Shown here piece after piece: positions 36,858 to 46,150 of a stretch of DNA of 64,000 nucleotides; within the stretch, counting starts at the first letter, position 1; each line of letters begins with the position of its first letter. The stretch is from Pseudanabaena galeata CCNP1313 (GTDB lineage Bacteria; Cyanobacteriota; Cyanobacteriia; Pseudanabaenales; Pseudanabaenaceae). Position numbers and translations under genes: made by a program. The stretch is taken from assembly GCF_029910235.1 (NCBI RefSeq), contig NZ_CP112875.1, positions 124,001 to 188,000 on the forward strand, given 5' to 3'. Below the pieces are notes generated by a model. That model did not search any database and was not told the DNA's origin. It worked only from the letters and a program-made list of their open reading frames with translations.

Positions 36858-37079
36858 CTAAAAGTCAAAGTCAATTTCTGATTCTTGTGGATTTGGTGTA
36901 GTTTCGGCTAATTTTGGCTCTGCTACTTTTGCCTTTGTCGGTTTTGGTGCTGCATCTTCGTCGTACAGGGAATATCTTGATTCATAGCGTCCGATGTCGT
37001 CAAAACTGGCTAGTCCTTCGCTCAGTAGTTCGTCGTAGGTATAGCCTGAATTAATCATTGCGCCAATATTTGTTCTCAT
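36858..37079 (-). CDS. Small hypothetical protein upstream of the RNAP-like gene
   Basis: The 73-residue protein is not recognised. It has an N-terminal helical part (SGYTYDELLSEGLASFDDIG) and a Pro/Lys/Glu-rich linker with an acidic end (ESEIDFDF). It lies 29 bases upstream of the large RNAP-like gene on the same strand, so it may be its partner. The tail looks like a short linear interaction motif. Confidence 0.65.
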   Translation of the reverse strand: MRTNIGAMINSGYTYDELLSEGLASFDDIGRYESRYSLYDEDAAPKPTKAKVAEPKLAETTPNPQESEIDFDF

Positions 37080-37287
37080 TGATGTCTCTCCAAATTTATT
37101 TGTACGGAATTGAGTTTTTAGTCAAACAGCTCTAAAATATCGGGTTCAGGGATTTCTCTCTTGTCAATATTATAGTGACTGGAAATAGGAATTTCTTTAC
37201 TCGCGAACAATCGCTAGATTTTTTGTCAGATTCTTTACGATATATTAGAGCCGCTTTGGCTTTTTTCTGAATTTAATTTCATCTTCT

Positions 37288-38046
37288 ATGCCTCTATCGC
37301 CTATAAATTCTTCTGATTTGTCCGACATTCGCTTGATTGCTTCCGATGTTGATGGCACTCTTACCCAAAATGGAAAATTCTCATCTAATTTCATCTCCAC
37401 TCTTCTGGATTTACAATCAGCAGGAATTAAAATCTTATTGGTGACTGGTCGCTCGGCGGGTTGGGTCAGTGCTTTGGTGAATTATTTACCTATCGAAGGG
37501 GCGATCGCTGAAAATGGGGGAATCTTTTTACAGCCAAATGGAAACCAAGATTTACTTTCTTCGGTTCCCAATTTGTCTAGACATCGCATTCTACTAGAAA
37601 ATACTTTCCATCACATTAAGCAGCTATTTCCAAATCTTCATCCTTCTGCTGATAATCAGTTCCGTATTACCGATTGGACTTTTGATGTCGATAATTTATC
37701 AACTGATGATATTCAAGCCATCTCTTCCCAATGTCAGCAAATGGGTTGGAGTTTCACTTACAGCAATGTTCAATGTCATATCAAACCAATCCATCAAGAT
37801 AAAGCTACTGGTTTGCTTTCGGTTCTAAACAACCATTTCCCTGAACTAAATTCGCAGCAAGTTCTAACCGTTGGCGATAGTCCCAATGATGAGGCGATGT
37901 TTAATCCTGATCTATTTCCCATCTCGGTCGGGGTAGCAAATGTTCGCCATTATCAAGACAAAATGCTGCATTTACCCAAATACGTTACTCAAGCTTCTGA
38001 GTTTGCTGGTTTTTCTGAGTTGGCAAAATTATTACTGCAAACGTAA
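37288..38046 (+). CDS. HAD-superfamily (Cof-type) phosphatase
   Basis: The 252-residue protein has the HAD motifs: LIASDVDGTLT near 17 (nucleophile and acid Asp), LLVTGRSAGW near 51, and LTVGDSPNDEAMF near 197 (metal-binding Asp pair). The middle holds the C2 cap of the Cof/SPP subfamily (AIAENGG). Likely substrates are sugar phosphates or phosphoglycolate; the sequence does not decide. A strong hairpin terminator follows directly. It has no clear link to the plasmid functions around it. Confidence 0.88.
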   Translation: MPLSPINSSDLSDIRLIASDVDGTLTQNGKFSSNFISTLLDLQSAGIKILLVTGRSAGWVSALVNYLPIEGAIAENGGIFLQPNGNQDLLSSVPNLSRHRILLENTFHHIKQLFPNLHPSADNQFRITDWTFDVDNLSTDDIQAISSQCQQMGWSFTYSNVQCHIKPIHQDKATGLLSVLNNHFPELNSQQVLTVGDSPNDEAMFNPDLFPISVGVANVRHYQDKMLHLPKYVTQASEFAGFSELAKLLLQT

Positions 38047-38049
38047 ATA

Positions 38050-38078
38050 GCGGCGCGAAGCGCCGCCTCTTATTTTTT
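38050..38078 (+). terminator. Rho-independent terminator after the HAD gene
   Basis: GCGGCGC pairs perfectly with GCGCCGC around a GAA loop, followed by CTCTTATTTTTT. It starts 3 bases after the stop codon at 38046. Confidence 0.85.
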
Positions 38079-38755
38079 GGAAAGCAATTACAATTTAGCG
38101 ATCGCCTCTCATTAATAACAACTGCACTAGTTGTAAGGCTTCATAAATCGCCGCCACTATATACGACTAATCCGCCGCATTCAGCAAAGTGGAAAACCCT
38201 CGAAATATTATCAATACTGAAATCACGCATGGCTCCAAAATAGTGTCCCAGATGACAGTTTTGTGACTTGCCAGCAAAATTCAGGCAGAGGTTACTAAAA
38301 TTTTGATCTTTTATAGATCAGATCTAGAGCGATCGCTGTATGCTTAAATTGCAGTTTTTTATCTACAGGAGATTACTTAGTTAGTTTTCCCCTTCAAACA
38401 CAAAAAAGCCAGTGACTTCCACCTCACCAGCTTTCTTGTAAACCCGAAGGTTTTTAAATTTAATATCCAGGAATGGACAGATGTTGCTTTTAGACGGGCA
38501 ATTTTGTTCAGCGCTTTCTTATATCTTAACGCAAGATATAAGTTTAGCAACAGTTTTTGCTGCAAATTTTTAAAATTTTTTGCAAAAACCAATAATTGAT
38601 TATTGAACTGAATTCAAAAAGTCTGTTTATTTCCTGATTGAAATCGCTACAAACCTTACAATCAGGACAATCTAGATGTTTTTAATTTTGCAACTCTTGC
38701 AGGCGCAGATCTTTGTTGAGATCTCCCTTAGCAAGCTCATCGGAGGTCAAAAATA
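38079..38755. other. Hairpin-rich region upstream of the replication gene
   Basis: No convincing gene is present. A minus-strand frame at about 38141-38314 (GAMRDFSIDNISRVFHF) could be a coding relic. Several inverted repeats occur: CTTATATCTT/AAGATATAAG at 38518-38542, an AT-rich pair of GTTTTTGC/GCAAAAAC arms at about 38553-38589, and TCCTGATTG/CAATCAGGA at 38632-38640 and 38659-38667. Directly upstream of a plasmid replication gene, such repeats may be part of an origin or a control RNA. This is inference from position. Confidence 0.45.
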
Positions 38756-41700
38756 ATGATCTCCCTAAATAACCAGTATTCTTCCCGAAAGTTTTCACCA
38801 ACTAAATCAAATAATCCTTGCCCGATCTGCGATGACATCACAGGAAAATGTCGAACTGCTTCGGATAATCAAGATTTTGTTCTGTGTATGACTCATCCCA
38901 GTGATGCCGATCTGCCTGATTGGAAATACCTGGGCGAAACAAATGGCAGTTACTTTGCGGGTAAGTATGTTAGAAAGCGCCCCGAATCTGAGTCGGATCG
39001 TCAAGAGCGTCGCGATCGCAATTTAAGACTGCGGATGACTCAGCAAAGGGCAAAACGGGATGGTTTGGCTAATTTGCCTGATGCTGCCCAACGAGATCGC
39101 CTCTATCAAAATTATTTGCAGAAACTTGATTTAAACAGTTTAGATAAGGCTGATTTAGAAAGTCGTGGCTTATCTGAGCTAGAAATTCAATATTTAGGTG
39201 CTAAATCAACTAATTCTGGCTATATTCTGCCAATTAAGAATCCTGATGGCAAAATTCTCGGCTTCCAAATCCGTTTACGCTATGCTAATTCAGGACGCTA
39301 TCGTTGGCATAAGCCTTTTGGGATATCGGCGCAACAACAAAATGGTGAGTTGCCTCTGGCTTTTCATGGTGATATTCAGGTTGATTGTCAGCGTGTGGTC
39401 TTGGTTGAAGGGACAGGAGTTAAGCCCTATCTTGCTTCTAAGTTACGTGGTTGTGTAGCGATTGGTGCTTCGGGCGGTCAGTTTGTAGCTAGTAAAGAAA
39501 CTTTACAAACTTACTTTGACGAAATTGGGGCTAATCCTGAATTGACTCGGTTGGAATATGCGATCGATGCGGGGGATATTGCTAATCCGTCCGTGATGCG
39601 CCGCCATGAGAAAAATCTCGATTTTCTGGCTGACCTTGGCTATACCATTGATGTTCTTTGGTGGGGTCAGGTTTCTAAAACTGATGATGATATTGATGAG
39701 TTGTCTAGTGGGGCATCGATTCAGCTTTTGACGGTTGAGCAGTTTTTCCAAATTGCTAATTACCAGCCCAAACCTAAGTTTTCGCCTCTCCAATGGTTGA
39801 AAGATAAGCTTTTCCCCAAGAAAACTGCTAAGGGTTTTACTAATAAATCTGACAACCCAAAGCGATCGCTTCAACCCGTCCTACCCCAATTTGTATATGA
39901 GGCAGGCGCAAGACTTAAAACTTGGCGCGATTCATTATTAACTCACAAACATATCCTTGATGCTTCAGCGACTGGTACGGGCAAAAGTTATGATGCGGGG
40001 CGTTTGCGTCCTGAGTTATTTGATGATGTTGAGCGGATCATCTATATATCTAATGATTCGCGTAATGTTACTACTCCCACTTTGCAGGATTGGGAGATTT
40101 TGCCTGCGCGTCATAATGGCTTGACTAATAAATCGGGTAAGTTGCGCCGTGCTAAGTCGGGTGAGTCTGTGCATACTCAGGCAAATTGCTCTCGGACTGG
40201 CGCGATCGCGGCTTTGCGGGATAAGGCAATTACTGATACAAAAGTCATTTGTGAAACTTGTCCTTTACTCAATGCTTGCCGTGGTTCTTCGGGTGATGGT
40301 TTTGGCTTTAAACATGAACGGGCGATCACGTTTAATTCTAAGATTTTGCGATCGCATCCTGCGAGTTTGCCTAGTCCTACTGAGTTTGATTATTCAAAAA
40401 CTTTGCTTGTCTGGGAGGAGGTTTCGGAAAGTTTGACCACGATGCGTCAAATCTCGGTTAGTCGTGAGGATGTGGATCAGGCGATCGCTTTGCTAACTCG
40501 TTCTCATCTTGACCATAAGCAGCAAATTATTGATGTGCTGAATAAATTGCATAGGTTGTTGGGTGATAAGTCTTACTACGGGCTGGATTTTCATGGGATT
40601 AAATCGGCTATTCCTGAAGTTATTGATACGACTTTGCTGGCGGAGTTGCTGAAACCAGACCTATCAATTCTCGATACGGTTGATGGAATTGCCGATTCTG
40701 AGTTTGAAAATGCTAAGGGCAAGGATAAGCAGGAGTTGGCTAAGCTTCATGCTTTGCTCAAACGAGAAACTACTTTCCATTCTGATGAAATTAGGCAAAA
40801 GATTGACCGTGAGGTTTTGAAGCAATGGCTAGTAGAGTTTTTGGATATTCTCTCTGGGGCTATTTCCCACGGCGATTTACATATTCAATATGAGAAGTTG
40901 ACGGTTTCTTTGGCTGATTCGCGTTTGCGTGATATTGCTCACAAGTCGTCAGCTAATCTTTATCTGGATGCCACAATGGATGTTACAGATCTGCAAATGC
41001 GTCTCGATACTCCTGTCCATACGATTAAGCAATCGGGTGATTTGGTGATGCCGAAGATTTTTCAGGTTAATAATCTGGGGCGTTTGGGAATGCAGCGTCG
41101 TGAGGAGAAGACGGCGAAGGTTGAGGCGATTATTGCTCATCTTACTAATCTTGATCCCACTACTAGGGTGATTGATTTTAAAAAGTTTGCCAAAAGTCAA
41201 GATGGTTTCTGGTTCCGTGATTCCCGTGGCTCTAATGATTTTAAATCTGCCAAAACTTTTGTGATTGTGGGTACTCCTTGCGCCAATATTGCGATGCTGC
41301 GTGCTGACTATGTAGCAATGACAGGATTACACCCAGTTGATAAAGATCCTGATTTTGCGACGTTTGTCGATCGCCATATTCTGGCTACGGTTATGCAGTG
41401 TTTTGGTAGGAAGGCGGGCGATCGCTTTCAGGATGGTGATGTTATTTACTTTTTGTCGGATTTTAATCTGGGTGATATGCCCCATACGCTTATTAAATCT
41501 GGTGATATCACTGCCGATGCGATGTCTAATTTGGAGCTTTTGCAACTCAAGGTGGCTCAGGTGATTAATGCTGTTGCGGATGGTGGTTTTGATTTGCTGA
41601 ATGCGTCAGAACGCCAATTATGTCAGTATTTCGGGATTAAGCGTGGAATGCTCCGTTATCATTTTGATTGGATCAAACCGTTATTAGATTCTCTATATAA

Positions 41701-41959
41701 CCAATTGATCCATAGTTTTAATGAAAATCTGGTTTTGCTTACTGATTCTAATGATCTGGCGATCGTTGATCTTTGGGTTGGTACAACTGAGTTGTTTTTG
41801 GCTGAAGAGATCCCGATAAAGGAGACTTTGGCTGGCATTTTTGAGTTTTTTGTGGAACATATTCCAAACTATTTACATAGTCATGTTCTGGCAAGACTTT
41901 CAACTGATTCTCGTCATAAGTTATTCTCGACTTTGGTTGTTTTAGCGATTAATGAGTAA
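38756..41959 (+). CDS. Plasmid replication protein, CyRepA1-like primase-helicase
   Basis: The 1067-residue protein begins with a zinc-binding segment (CPICDDITGKC...LCMTH, Cys22, 25, 32 and 44). A TOPRIM-like domain follows near 215-310 (VVLVEGTGVKPYLAS; LEYAIDAGD). A P-loop ATPase/helicase domain starts at ILDASATGTGKSYDAG near 400. This order fits the cyanobacterial CyRepA1-type replication proteins. It would prime and unwind plasmid DNA at the origin. ParA and ParB genes lie 3.4 kb downstream, which supports a plasmid core. The start ATG has a GGAGG-like site (CGGAGGTC) upstream at about 38741. Confidence 0.75.
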   Translation: MISLNNQYSSRKFSPTKSNNPCPICDDITGKCRTASDNQDFVLCMTHPSDADLPDWKYLGETNGSYFAGKYVRKRPESESDRQERRDRNLRLRMTQQRAKRDGLANLPDAAQRDRLYQNYLQKLDLNSLDKADLESRGLSELEIQYLGAKSTNSGYILPIKNPDGKILGFQIRLRYANSGRYRWHKPFGISAQQQNGELPLAFHGDIQVDCQRVVLVEGTGVKPYLASKLRGCVAIGASGGQFVASKETLQTYFDEIGANPELTRLEYAIDAGDIANPSVMRRHEKNLDFLADLGYTIDVLWWGQVSKTDDDIDELSSGASIQLLTVEQFFQIANYQPKPKFSPLQWLKDKLFPKKTAKGFTNKSDNPKRSLQPVLPQFVYEAGARLKTWRDSLLTHKHILDASATGTGKSYDAGRLRPELFDDVERIIYISNDSRNVTTPTLQDWEILPARHNGLTNKSGKLRRAKSGESVHTQANCSRTGAIAALRDKAITDTKVICETCPLLNACRGSSGDGFGFKHERAITFNSKILRSHPASLPSPTEFDYSKTLLVWEEVSESLTTMRQISVSREDVDQAIALLTRSHLDHKQQIIDVLNKLHRLLGDKSYYGLDFHGIKSAIPEVIDTTLLAELLKPDLSILDTVDGIADSEFENAKGKDKQELAKLHALLKRETTFHSDEIRQKIDREVLKQWLVEFLDILSGAISHGDLHIQYEKLTVSLADSRLRDIAHKSSANLYLDATMDVTDLQMRLDTPVHTIKQSGDLVMPKIFQVNNLGRLGMQRREEKTAKVEAIIAHLTNLDPTTRVIDFKKFAKSQDGFWFRDSRGSNDFKSAKTFVIVGTPCANIAMLRADYVAMTGLHPVDKDPDFATFVDRHILATVMQCFGRKAGDRFQDGDVIYFLSDFNLGDMPHTLIKSGDITADAMSNLELLQLKVAQVINAVADGGFDLLNASERQLCQYFGIKRGMLRYHFDWIKPLLDSLYNQLIHSFNENLVLLTDSNDLAIVDLWVGTTELFLAEEIPIKETLAGIFEFFVEHIPNYLHSHVLARLSTDSRHKLFSTLVVLAINE

Positions 41960-42102
41960 TGGCATTGGTCAGCTAATCGGAGATAAGTGCTGAAACGTCC
42001 ACTTCGTGACAATAACAAAGGCGCAAATACGTCGCGCTTTAACTGTCCAGTGCCCTTTGCCTAGTTGTTTTGCTGATACATTCTATCTATATAGCCTAAT
42101 CT

Positions 42103-43107
42103 AACGTCAGTTCGACGGAGTAGACAAAAGCAAAAGAAAAGCTGAGACTAGGTTTGACAAACTAAAAGCCTCAGCAATATGAACAGTATCGTATCGCACT
42201 TGGATATCACGCGAATCTTCTGTGAAGTGGATGATTACTGCGAAAGCTTTGAAAAACACTGGCAAGAGCAACCAATGTTGCCATCAATGCAGGGAGAAAG
42301 GAAAAGTCGCTCAAGAATGAGGTTGAGTGAAGTGATGACCATCGCGATCGCCTTTCATGGGTCAGGATACAAGACCTTCAAAGACTTCTATACCCTAACT
42401 GTAATACCGTTTTGGCGGAAAGCTTTTCCCCACTTGGTAAGCTACACCCGCTTTGTGGAGCTAATGCCTTGGACAATGATGTTGTTATGTTGCTTTCTGC
42501 ATACCCGCAAAGGCGAAGTGACAGGAATATCATTCATCGACTCCACACCGATCAATGTCTGTGTACCATGCCGTGCCCATGCCCATAAAGTATTCAAAGG
42601 TATGGTCAATTGGGGCAAAAACTCAGTGGGATGGCACTTTGGCTTCAAGCTACATTTGATTATCAACGACAAAGGGGAATTGCTTGCCTTCAAGCTCACA
42701 CCAGCCAATGTTGATGACCGACAACCTGTGCCTGAGATGGCTCAAGACCTCTTTGGTCAATTGTTTGGTGACCGTGGTTATATCTCCCAAAAGTTGTTTG
42801 AGAAGCTCTATGAACAAGGTTTACAACTGATTACTAAGCGCAAGAAAAATATGAAAAACTGTTTGGTCAAGTTGATTGATAAGATTTTGCTGCGTAAGCG
42901 CGCAATTATTGAGTCCGTCAATGATCAACTCAAAAACATTTCTCAGATTGAGCATTCAAGACATCGCAGTTTTTTTAATTTTCTTGTCAACCTTTTAGCT
43001 GGGTTGGTTGCTTATACATATCGAGAGACTAAACCTGCTTTAGATCTTCTCTTCAAAGGCTTACCTGCTCTTCCTCCTGCCATCTTTTAGTTCGTCGAAC
43101 TCACGTT
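42103..43107. mobile_element. IS982-family insertion sequence, 1005 bp
   Basis: Imperfect inverted ends AACGTCAGTTCGACG (left) and AACGTGAGTTCGACG (right, complement) bound the element. A 5-base target copy AATCT is seen at 42098-42102 and 43108-43112. It sits between the replication gene and the SWIM gene and does not break either one. Confidence 0.85.
42179..43090 (+). CDS. IS982-type transposase
   Basis: The 303-residue protein has the DDE positions of IS982: GISFIDSTPINVC near 118 (first Asp), LFGDRGYISQKL near 197 (second Asp) and KRAIIESVNDQLKN near 240 (Glu). HSRHRSFFNFLVNLLAGLVAY near the end is typical of the family. It looks complete. Confidence 0.93.
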   Translation: MNSIVSHLDITRIFCEVDDYCESFEKHWQEQPMLPSMQGERKSRSRMRLSEVMTIAIAFHGSGYKTFKDFYTLTVIPFWRKAFPHLVSYTRFVELMPWTMMLLCCFLHTRKGEVTGISFIDSTPINVCVPCRAHAHKVFKGMVNWGKNSVGWHFGFKLHLIINDKGELLAFKLTPANVDDRQPVPEMAQDLFGQLFGDRGYISQKLFEKLYEQGLQLITKRKKNMKNCLVKLIDKILLRKRAIIESVNDQLKNISQIEHSRHRSFFNFLVNLLAGLVAYTYRETKPALDLLFKGLPALPPAIF

Positions 43108-43122
43108 AATCTATGCGATCGC

Positions 43123-45000
43123 TTAAATTCCCTTGCGCTTAGCTAATTCCATGAGCTTACGTTTACGCGTATTTACTTCAACTAATTGATTTCTATAGGT
43201 GAGCCATTCCTTTTCCTGTTTTAAACCTCGATATCCATTGCGTACTTGTTCTAGCCACTCGATCGCCTGTTCGTAATCATCGGATTTGCCTCGAGTAATA
43301 ATATCCTCAGCTAGAGACTTCGCTTTTGTGATGACCCATTGCGGATTAGAACTAATCACTGCTTTCATGACCCGCAATCTATCGTAAGTTCGGCAATAGC
43401 TAGTATTAGCGATCTCGATCGCCTGATCAAATAGTTCCTCTTCTAAAAAGATAGCTACCTTGGCTTCACAGGTCGCAAAGGAATCTAGTTGTAATAAATA
43501 TTGTAGTAAGTTATCTTTAGTCGAGTTCCATTTATTCTTAGTTAAATCGCGAATTTGATGATAATCCGCAAGAGAAGGGGTTAGTTTAAAGGCAATGATT
43601 TTAGCATTGAGCAGAGTCCCTGATTCTCCTAAACGCTCTGCTAATTGAGCTGTCCAATCTGCAAGTTCTTTTGAGCGATAACGTTTAGCCTCGGTCTCTT
43701 GTAATTGCAATCCCTTATTGGCAATATATAAAGCCTGTTTTTCAAACCCATGCTCTAATAATTTCTGAGCTATTTCAAAAGCATCATTTTCATCCCGTAC
43801 ATTTTCTGCAGATGCGATCGCTTCATTATGTCGGTCTAACTTAAGCAACATAATTACATAGTCTGTAAAGAAGTCTTCATCTTTAGCAAGATTGAGGTAT
43901 TCATCAAAACGCTCTTGGGATTGCAAAATTTTGAGTCGAATTCTTCCTAATGGACGTAAATCTGTTTCGTGAACATATGCATTGGCTCCCTTTTGAATAG
44001 TCGTCCTTTTCCTTTGGGATTGAGTTGAGATTTGTACGGCTGGATGATTAATAATTTCAGACTTTTCTTTACCTTGCAGGACTGCTTGTAAATAGGGATC
44101 GTCCCAACCTTGTATCAAGGCGGCGAGGCTAAAGTCAAGTTCAGCACAGAGAACATCTTGTGTGCCTTCGATTTCTGTAACCCACTTTTGCCGATCCTTG
44201 ACAGAAAAATCTGTCCAGAGAATCGCCTCAGCCATTTCCAAATCGAGATGATAAACCAAGTCAGAAACATCACCCAAATAGTTTTCTATTTCTTCTGTAT
44301 AGTTACATAGCTCTTCCGCGATCGCATACAACATCACAAAAGCACGAAAACTATCGCCAGCCTCTAGAAATACTTTGGCTTTTTCGATCTCTTCATAAAT
44401 GATGTCCGTGAAAGGATCATCTTCATCGTAATAACTATGCTCATAATTGCGTAAAGAACTTTGTAATGAATAGGATAGTTGCCGACGAAAAGGTGATCTG
44501 TCAATTTCGGGATGTTGAGTTTCTGTTTTACTAGTTTTTTTATTCGTCTTACTAGCTTTAGATTTACTCTCTTTAATATTGGTTAAAAGTTGGATCTGAA
44601 TATCAATGAGATCGACTAAATCAGGTGATTGAGCAGTAAGGTTATGCAAAAGTTTACGGGTTTGTTCTAGATCTAGCTTTTCTAACATTTCGTCTAAACT
44701 AGGACGCTCTTCAATTTGTGGTCGCTCCATACCTACTAATAGAACTGCCACAATATGCTTACACCAACCACCAAAATCGTAAGGGCATGAACACTTTGCT
44801 GTTTGAATACCGCGATCGCTAAAGCCAATGCTCACTCGATAGTAAGTACTCCCTGCCACTGAAGCCTGCAAAATTTGATCTCGCAAGAATAAATCACGCA
44901 CTGCCTGCGATCGCGCGTATTCTTTACCACGCTCAAAAGATTTATCGCTTGCATTTTGGCGAATCAGGGATTCACTGATCTTTAGTACAGGCATATGCAA
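43123..45000 (-). CDS. SWIM zinc-finger protein
   Basis: The N-terminal 90 residues hold the SWIM motif KCSCPYDFGGWCKHIVAVLL (Cys70, Cys72, Cys80 and His82). Residues 150-620 are helical repeats of TPR-like character (for example LAKDEDFFTDYVIMLLKLDRHNEAIASAE). The SWIM domain binds DNA or protein; bacterial members are often next to SNF2-type helicases, but here the neighbours are plasmid core genes. The IS982 element ends 15 bases from its stop codon. Confidence 0.88.
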   Translation of the reverse strand: MHMPVLKISESLIRQNASDKSFERGKEYARSQAVRDLFLRDQILQASVAGSTYYRVSIGFSDRGIQTAKCSCPYDFGGWCKHIVAVLLVGMERPQIEERPSLDEMLEKLDLEQTRKLLHNLTAQSPDLVDLIDIQIQLLTNIKESKSKASKTNKKTSKTETQHPEIDRSPFRRQLSYSLQSSLRNYEHSYYDEDDPFTDIIYEEIEKAKVFLEAGDSFRAFVMLYAIAEELCNYTEEIENYLGDVSDLVYHLDLEMAEAILWTDFSVKDRQKWVTEIEGTQDVLCAELDFSLAALIQGWDDPYLQAVLQGKEKSEIINHPAVQISTQSQRKRTTIQKGANAYVHETDLRPLGRIRLKILQSQERFDEYLNLAKDEDFFTDYVIMLLKLDRHNEAIASAENVRDENDAFEIAQKLLEHGFEKQALYIANKGLQLQETEAKRYRSKELADWTAQLAERLGESGTLLNAKIIAFKLTPSLADYHQIRDLTKNKWNSTKDNLLQYLLQLDSFATCEAKVAIFLEEELFDQAIEIANTSYCRTYDRLRVMKAVISSNPQWVITKAKSLAEDIITRGKSDDYEQAIEWLEQVRNGYRGLKQEKEWLTYRNQLVEVNTRKRKLMELAKRKGI

Positions 45001-45397
45001 CTCATGACGTTTGTTATCGTGATTTTACTATGAGATTGGCGATAACCATTACTTCTAGTAACTAATTAAACTTTCCGACTTCTTTTGTTCTTTAATTCTG
45101 CTCTCGACTGCATTTTAAAGATAGACAATCAGGATTTATTTATCTCTGTCTTACCTAAATTTTAATGTTTGAGGTAACTGACGGATAACGTTAACCGTCA
45201 AATCAGAAATTGACATAAAATGCTTATAAATAGTCGATTTAATAATCACAAATTAATCTATATCAACGCAAGAGATAGCTAGGACATAAAACTTAAATTG
45301 CTATATGACTATTGAATCTATTTTAAAAGCCGCACTGTTTATAAAAAAATTACAAACATAAGTTACACTTCTTAAGTGTTGTTTACCAAGATATCCT
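45001..45397. other. Region upstream of parA with a parS-like site
   Basis: No gene is seen. It holds the divergent promoters of the SWIM gene and the parAB operon and a 22-base near-palindrome at 45179-45200 listed separately. The stretch 45200-45390 is AT-rich without a clear ribosome-binding site for the GTG start of parA. Confidence 0.5.
45179..45200. promoter_or_regulatory. parS-like palindrome 1
   Basis: The core GACGGATAACGTTAACCGTC is a near-perfect palindrome. The same 22-base site with one base changed occurs inside parB at 46637-46658. Sites of this kind close to or inside parAB are typical ParB-binding centromeres; it could also be a ParA or ParB operator, as it lies 200 bases before parA. 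Confidence 0.7.
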
Positions 45398-46150
45398 GTG
45401 ACCAAGATTATTGCCCTGTTTAATCAATCTGGTGGGGTTGGCAAAACCAGTCTAACCATGAATCTGGGATACCAACTTGCCCAACGCGATCTCAAAGTCC
45501 TGCTCGTTGATATGGACCCGCAATCATCATTAACATCATTCCTAGGGCTCGATATCTACCAGCTAGATAAGACTATTTACCAGTCTATTACTCAGTACGA
45601 GAGCTTACCAATCCACCACAATATTCATGGCATGGATTTAGTCCCATCCAACATTCAGTTGAGTGCTGCCGAGATGGAATTGGTCTTAGCTGAATTTCGA
45701 GAAGTGCGTCTCAAAGATGCGATCGCTACAGTTCAAGAACAATATGATTTCATTCTGATCGACTGTCCTCCCAGTCTCGCTATCCTTAGCTATATCAGCC
45801 TGATTGCGGCAACCCATGTGTTAGTCCCAATTCAAACCCATTATAAAAGTCTAGTTGGTTGTAACTTATTACTAGAAACCGTTGCTCGTGTCCGCCAAAG
45901 GGCTAACCGTAACCTTAAAGTTGCAGGCTTTATTCCAACTATGCACGAAGGACAAACCCTGCAAGCAAAAACTAGCCTTAGTACTATTCAGACCCAATTA
46001 TCATCAATTGCTATCGTCTATCCTCCCATCCCAAGGACGATCGCCTTTCCTGACTCGGCTCAAATGCATGAACCTTTAGGATTACATTCCCCAAAACACC
46101 CAGTTATCGATATCTTAAATCAAATTACAGATTCATTGGAGACAATTTAA
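45398..46150 (+). CDS. parA: ParA partition ATPase
   Basis: The 250-residue protein has the deviant Walker A NQSGGVGKTSLTMNLGYQLA near residue 8, LLVDMDPQSSLTSFLG near 35 (motif A') and FILIDCPPSLAILS near 115 (Walker B). ParA-type ATPases move plasmid copies with ParB bound at parS. Translation starts at GTG. The stop TAA shares one base with the ATG of parB (TAATG), so the two are coupled. It has no N-terminal DNA-binding domain, like the short ParA type. Confidence 0.92.
   Translation: MTKIIALFNQSGGVGKTSLTMNLGYQLAQRDLKVLLVDMDPQSSLTSFLGLDIYQLDKTIYQSITQYESLPIHHNIHGMDLVPSNIQLSAAEMELVLAEFREVRLKDAIATVQEQYDFILIDCPPSLAILSYISLIAATHVLVPIQTHYKSLVGCNLLLETVARVRQRANRNLKVAGFIPTMHEGQTLQAKTSLSTIQTQLSSIAIVYPPIPRTIAFPDSAQMHEPLGLHSPKHPVIDILNQITDSLETI

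Noticed and set aside
38377-38592. 71-codon minus-strand frame upstream of the replication gene
   Set aside because: It has no family pattern, overlaps hairpins, and is lysine- and leucine-rich as expected from AT-rich DNA.
38632-38667. CRISPR-like repeat (TGATTGAAATCG)
   Set aside because: It occurs once and forms a simple inverted repeat; no second copy is near.
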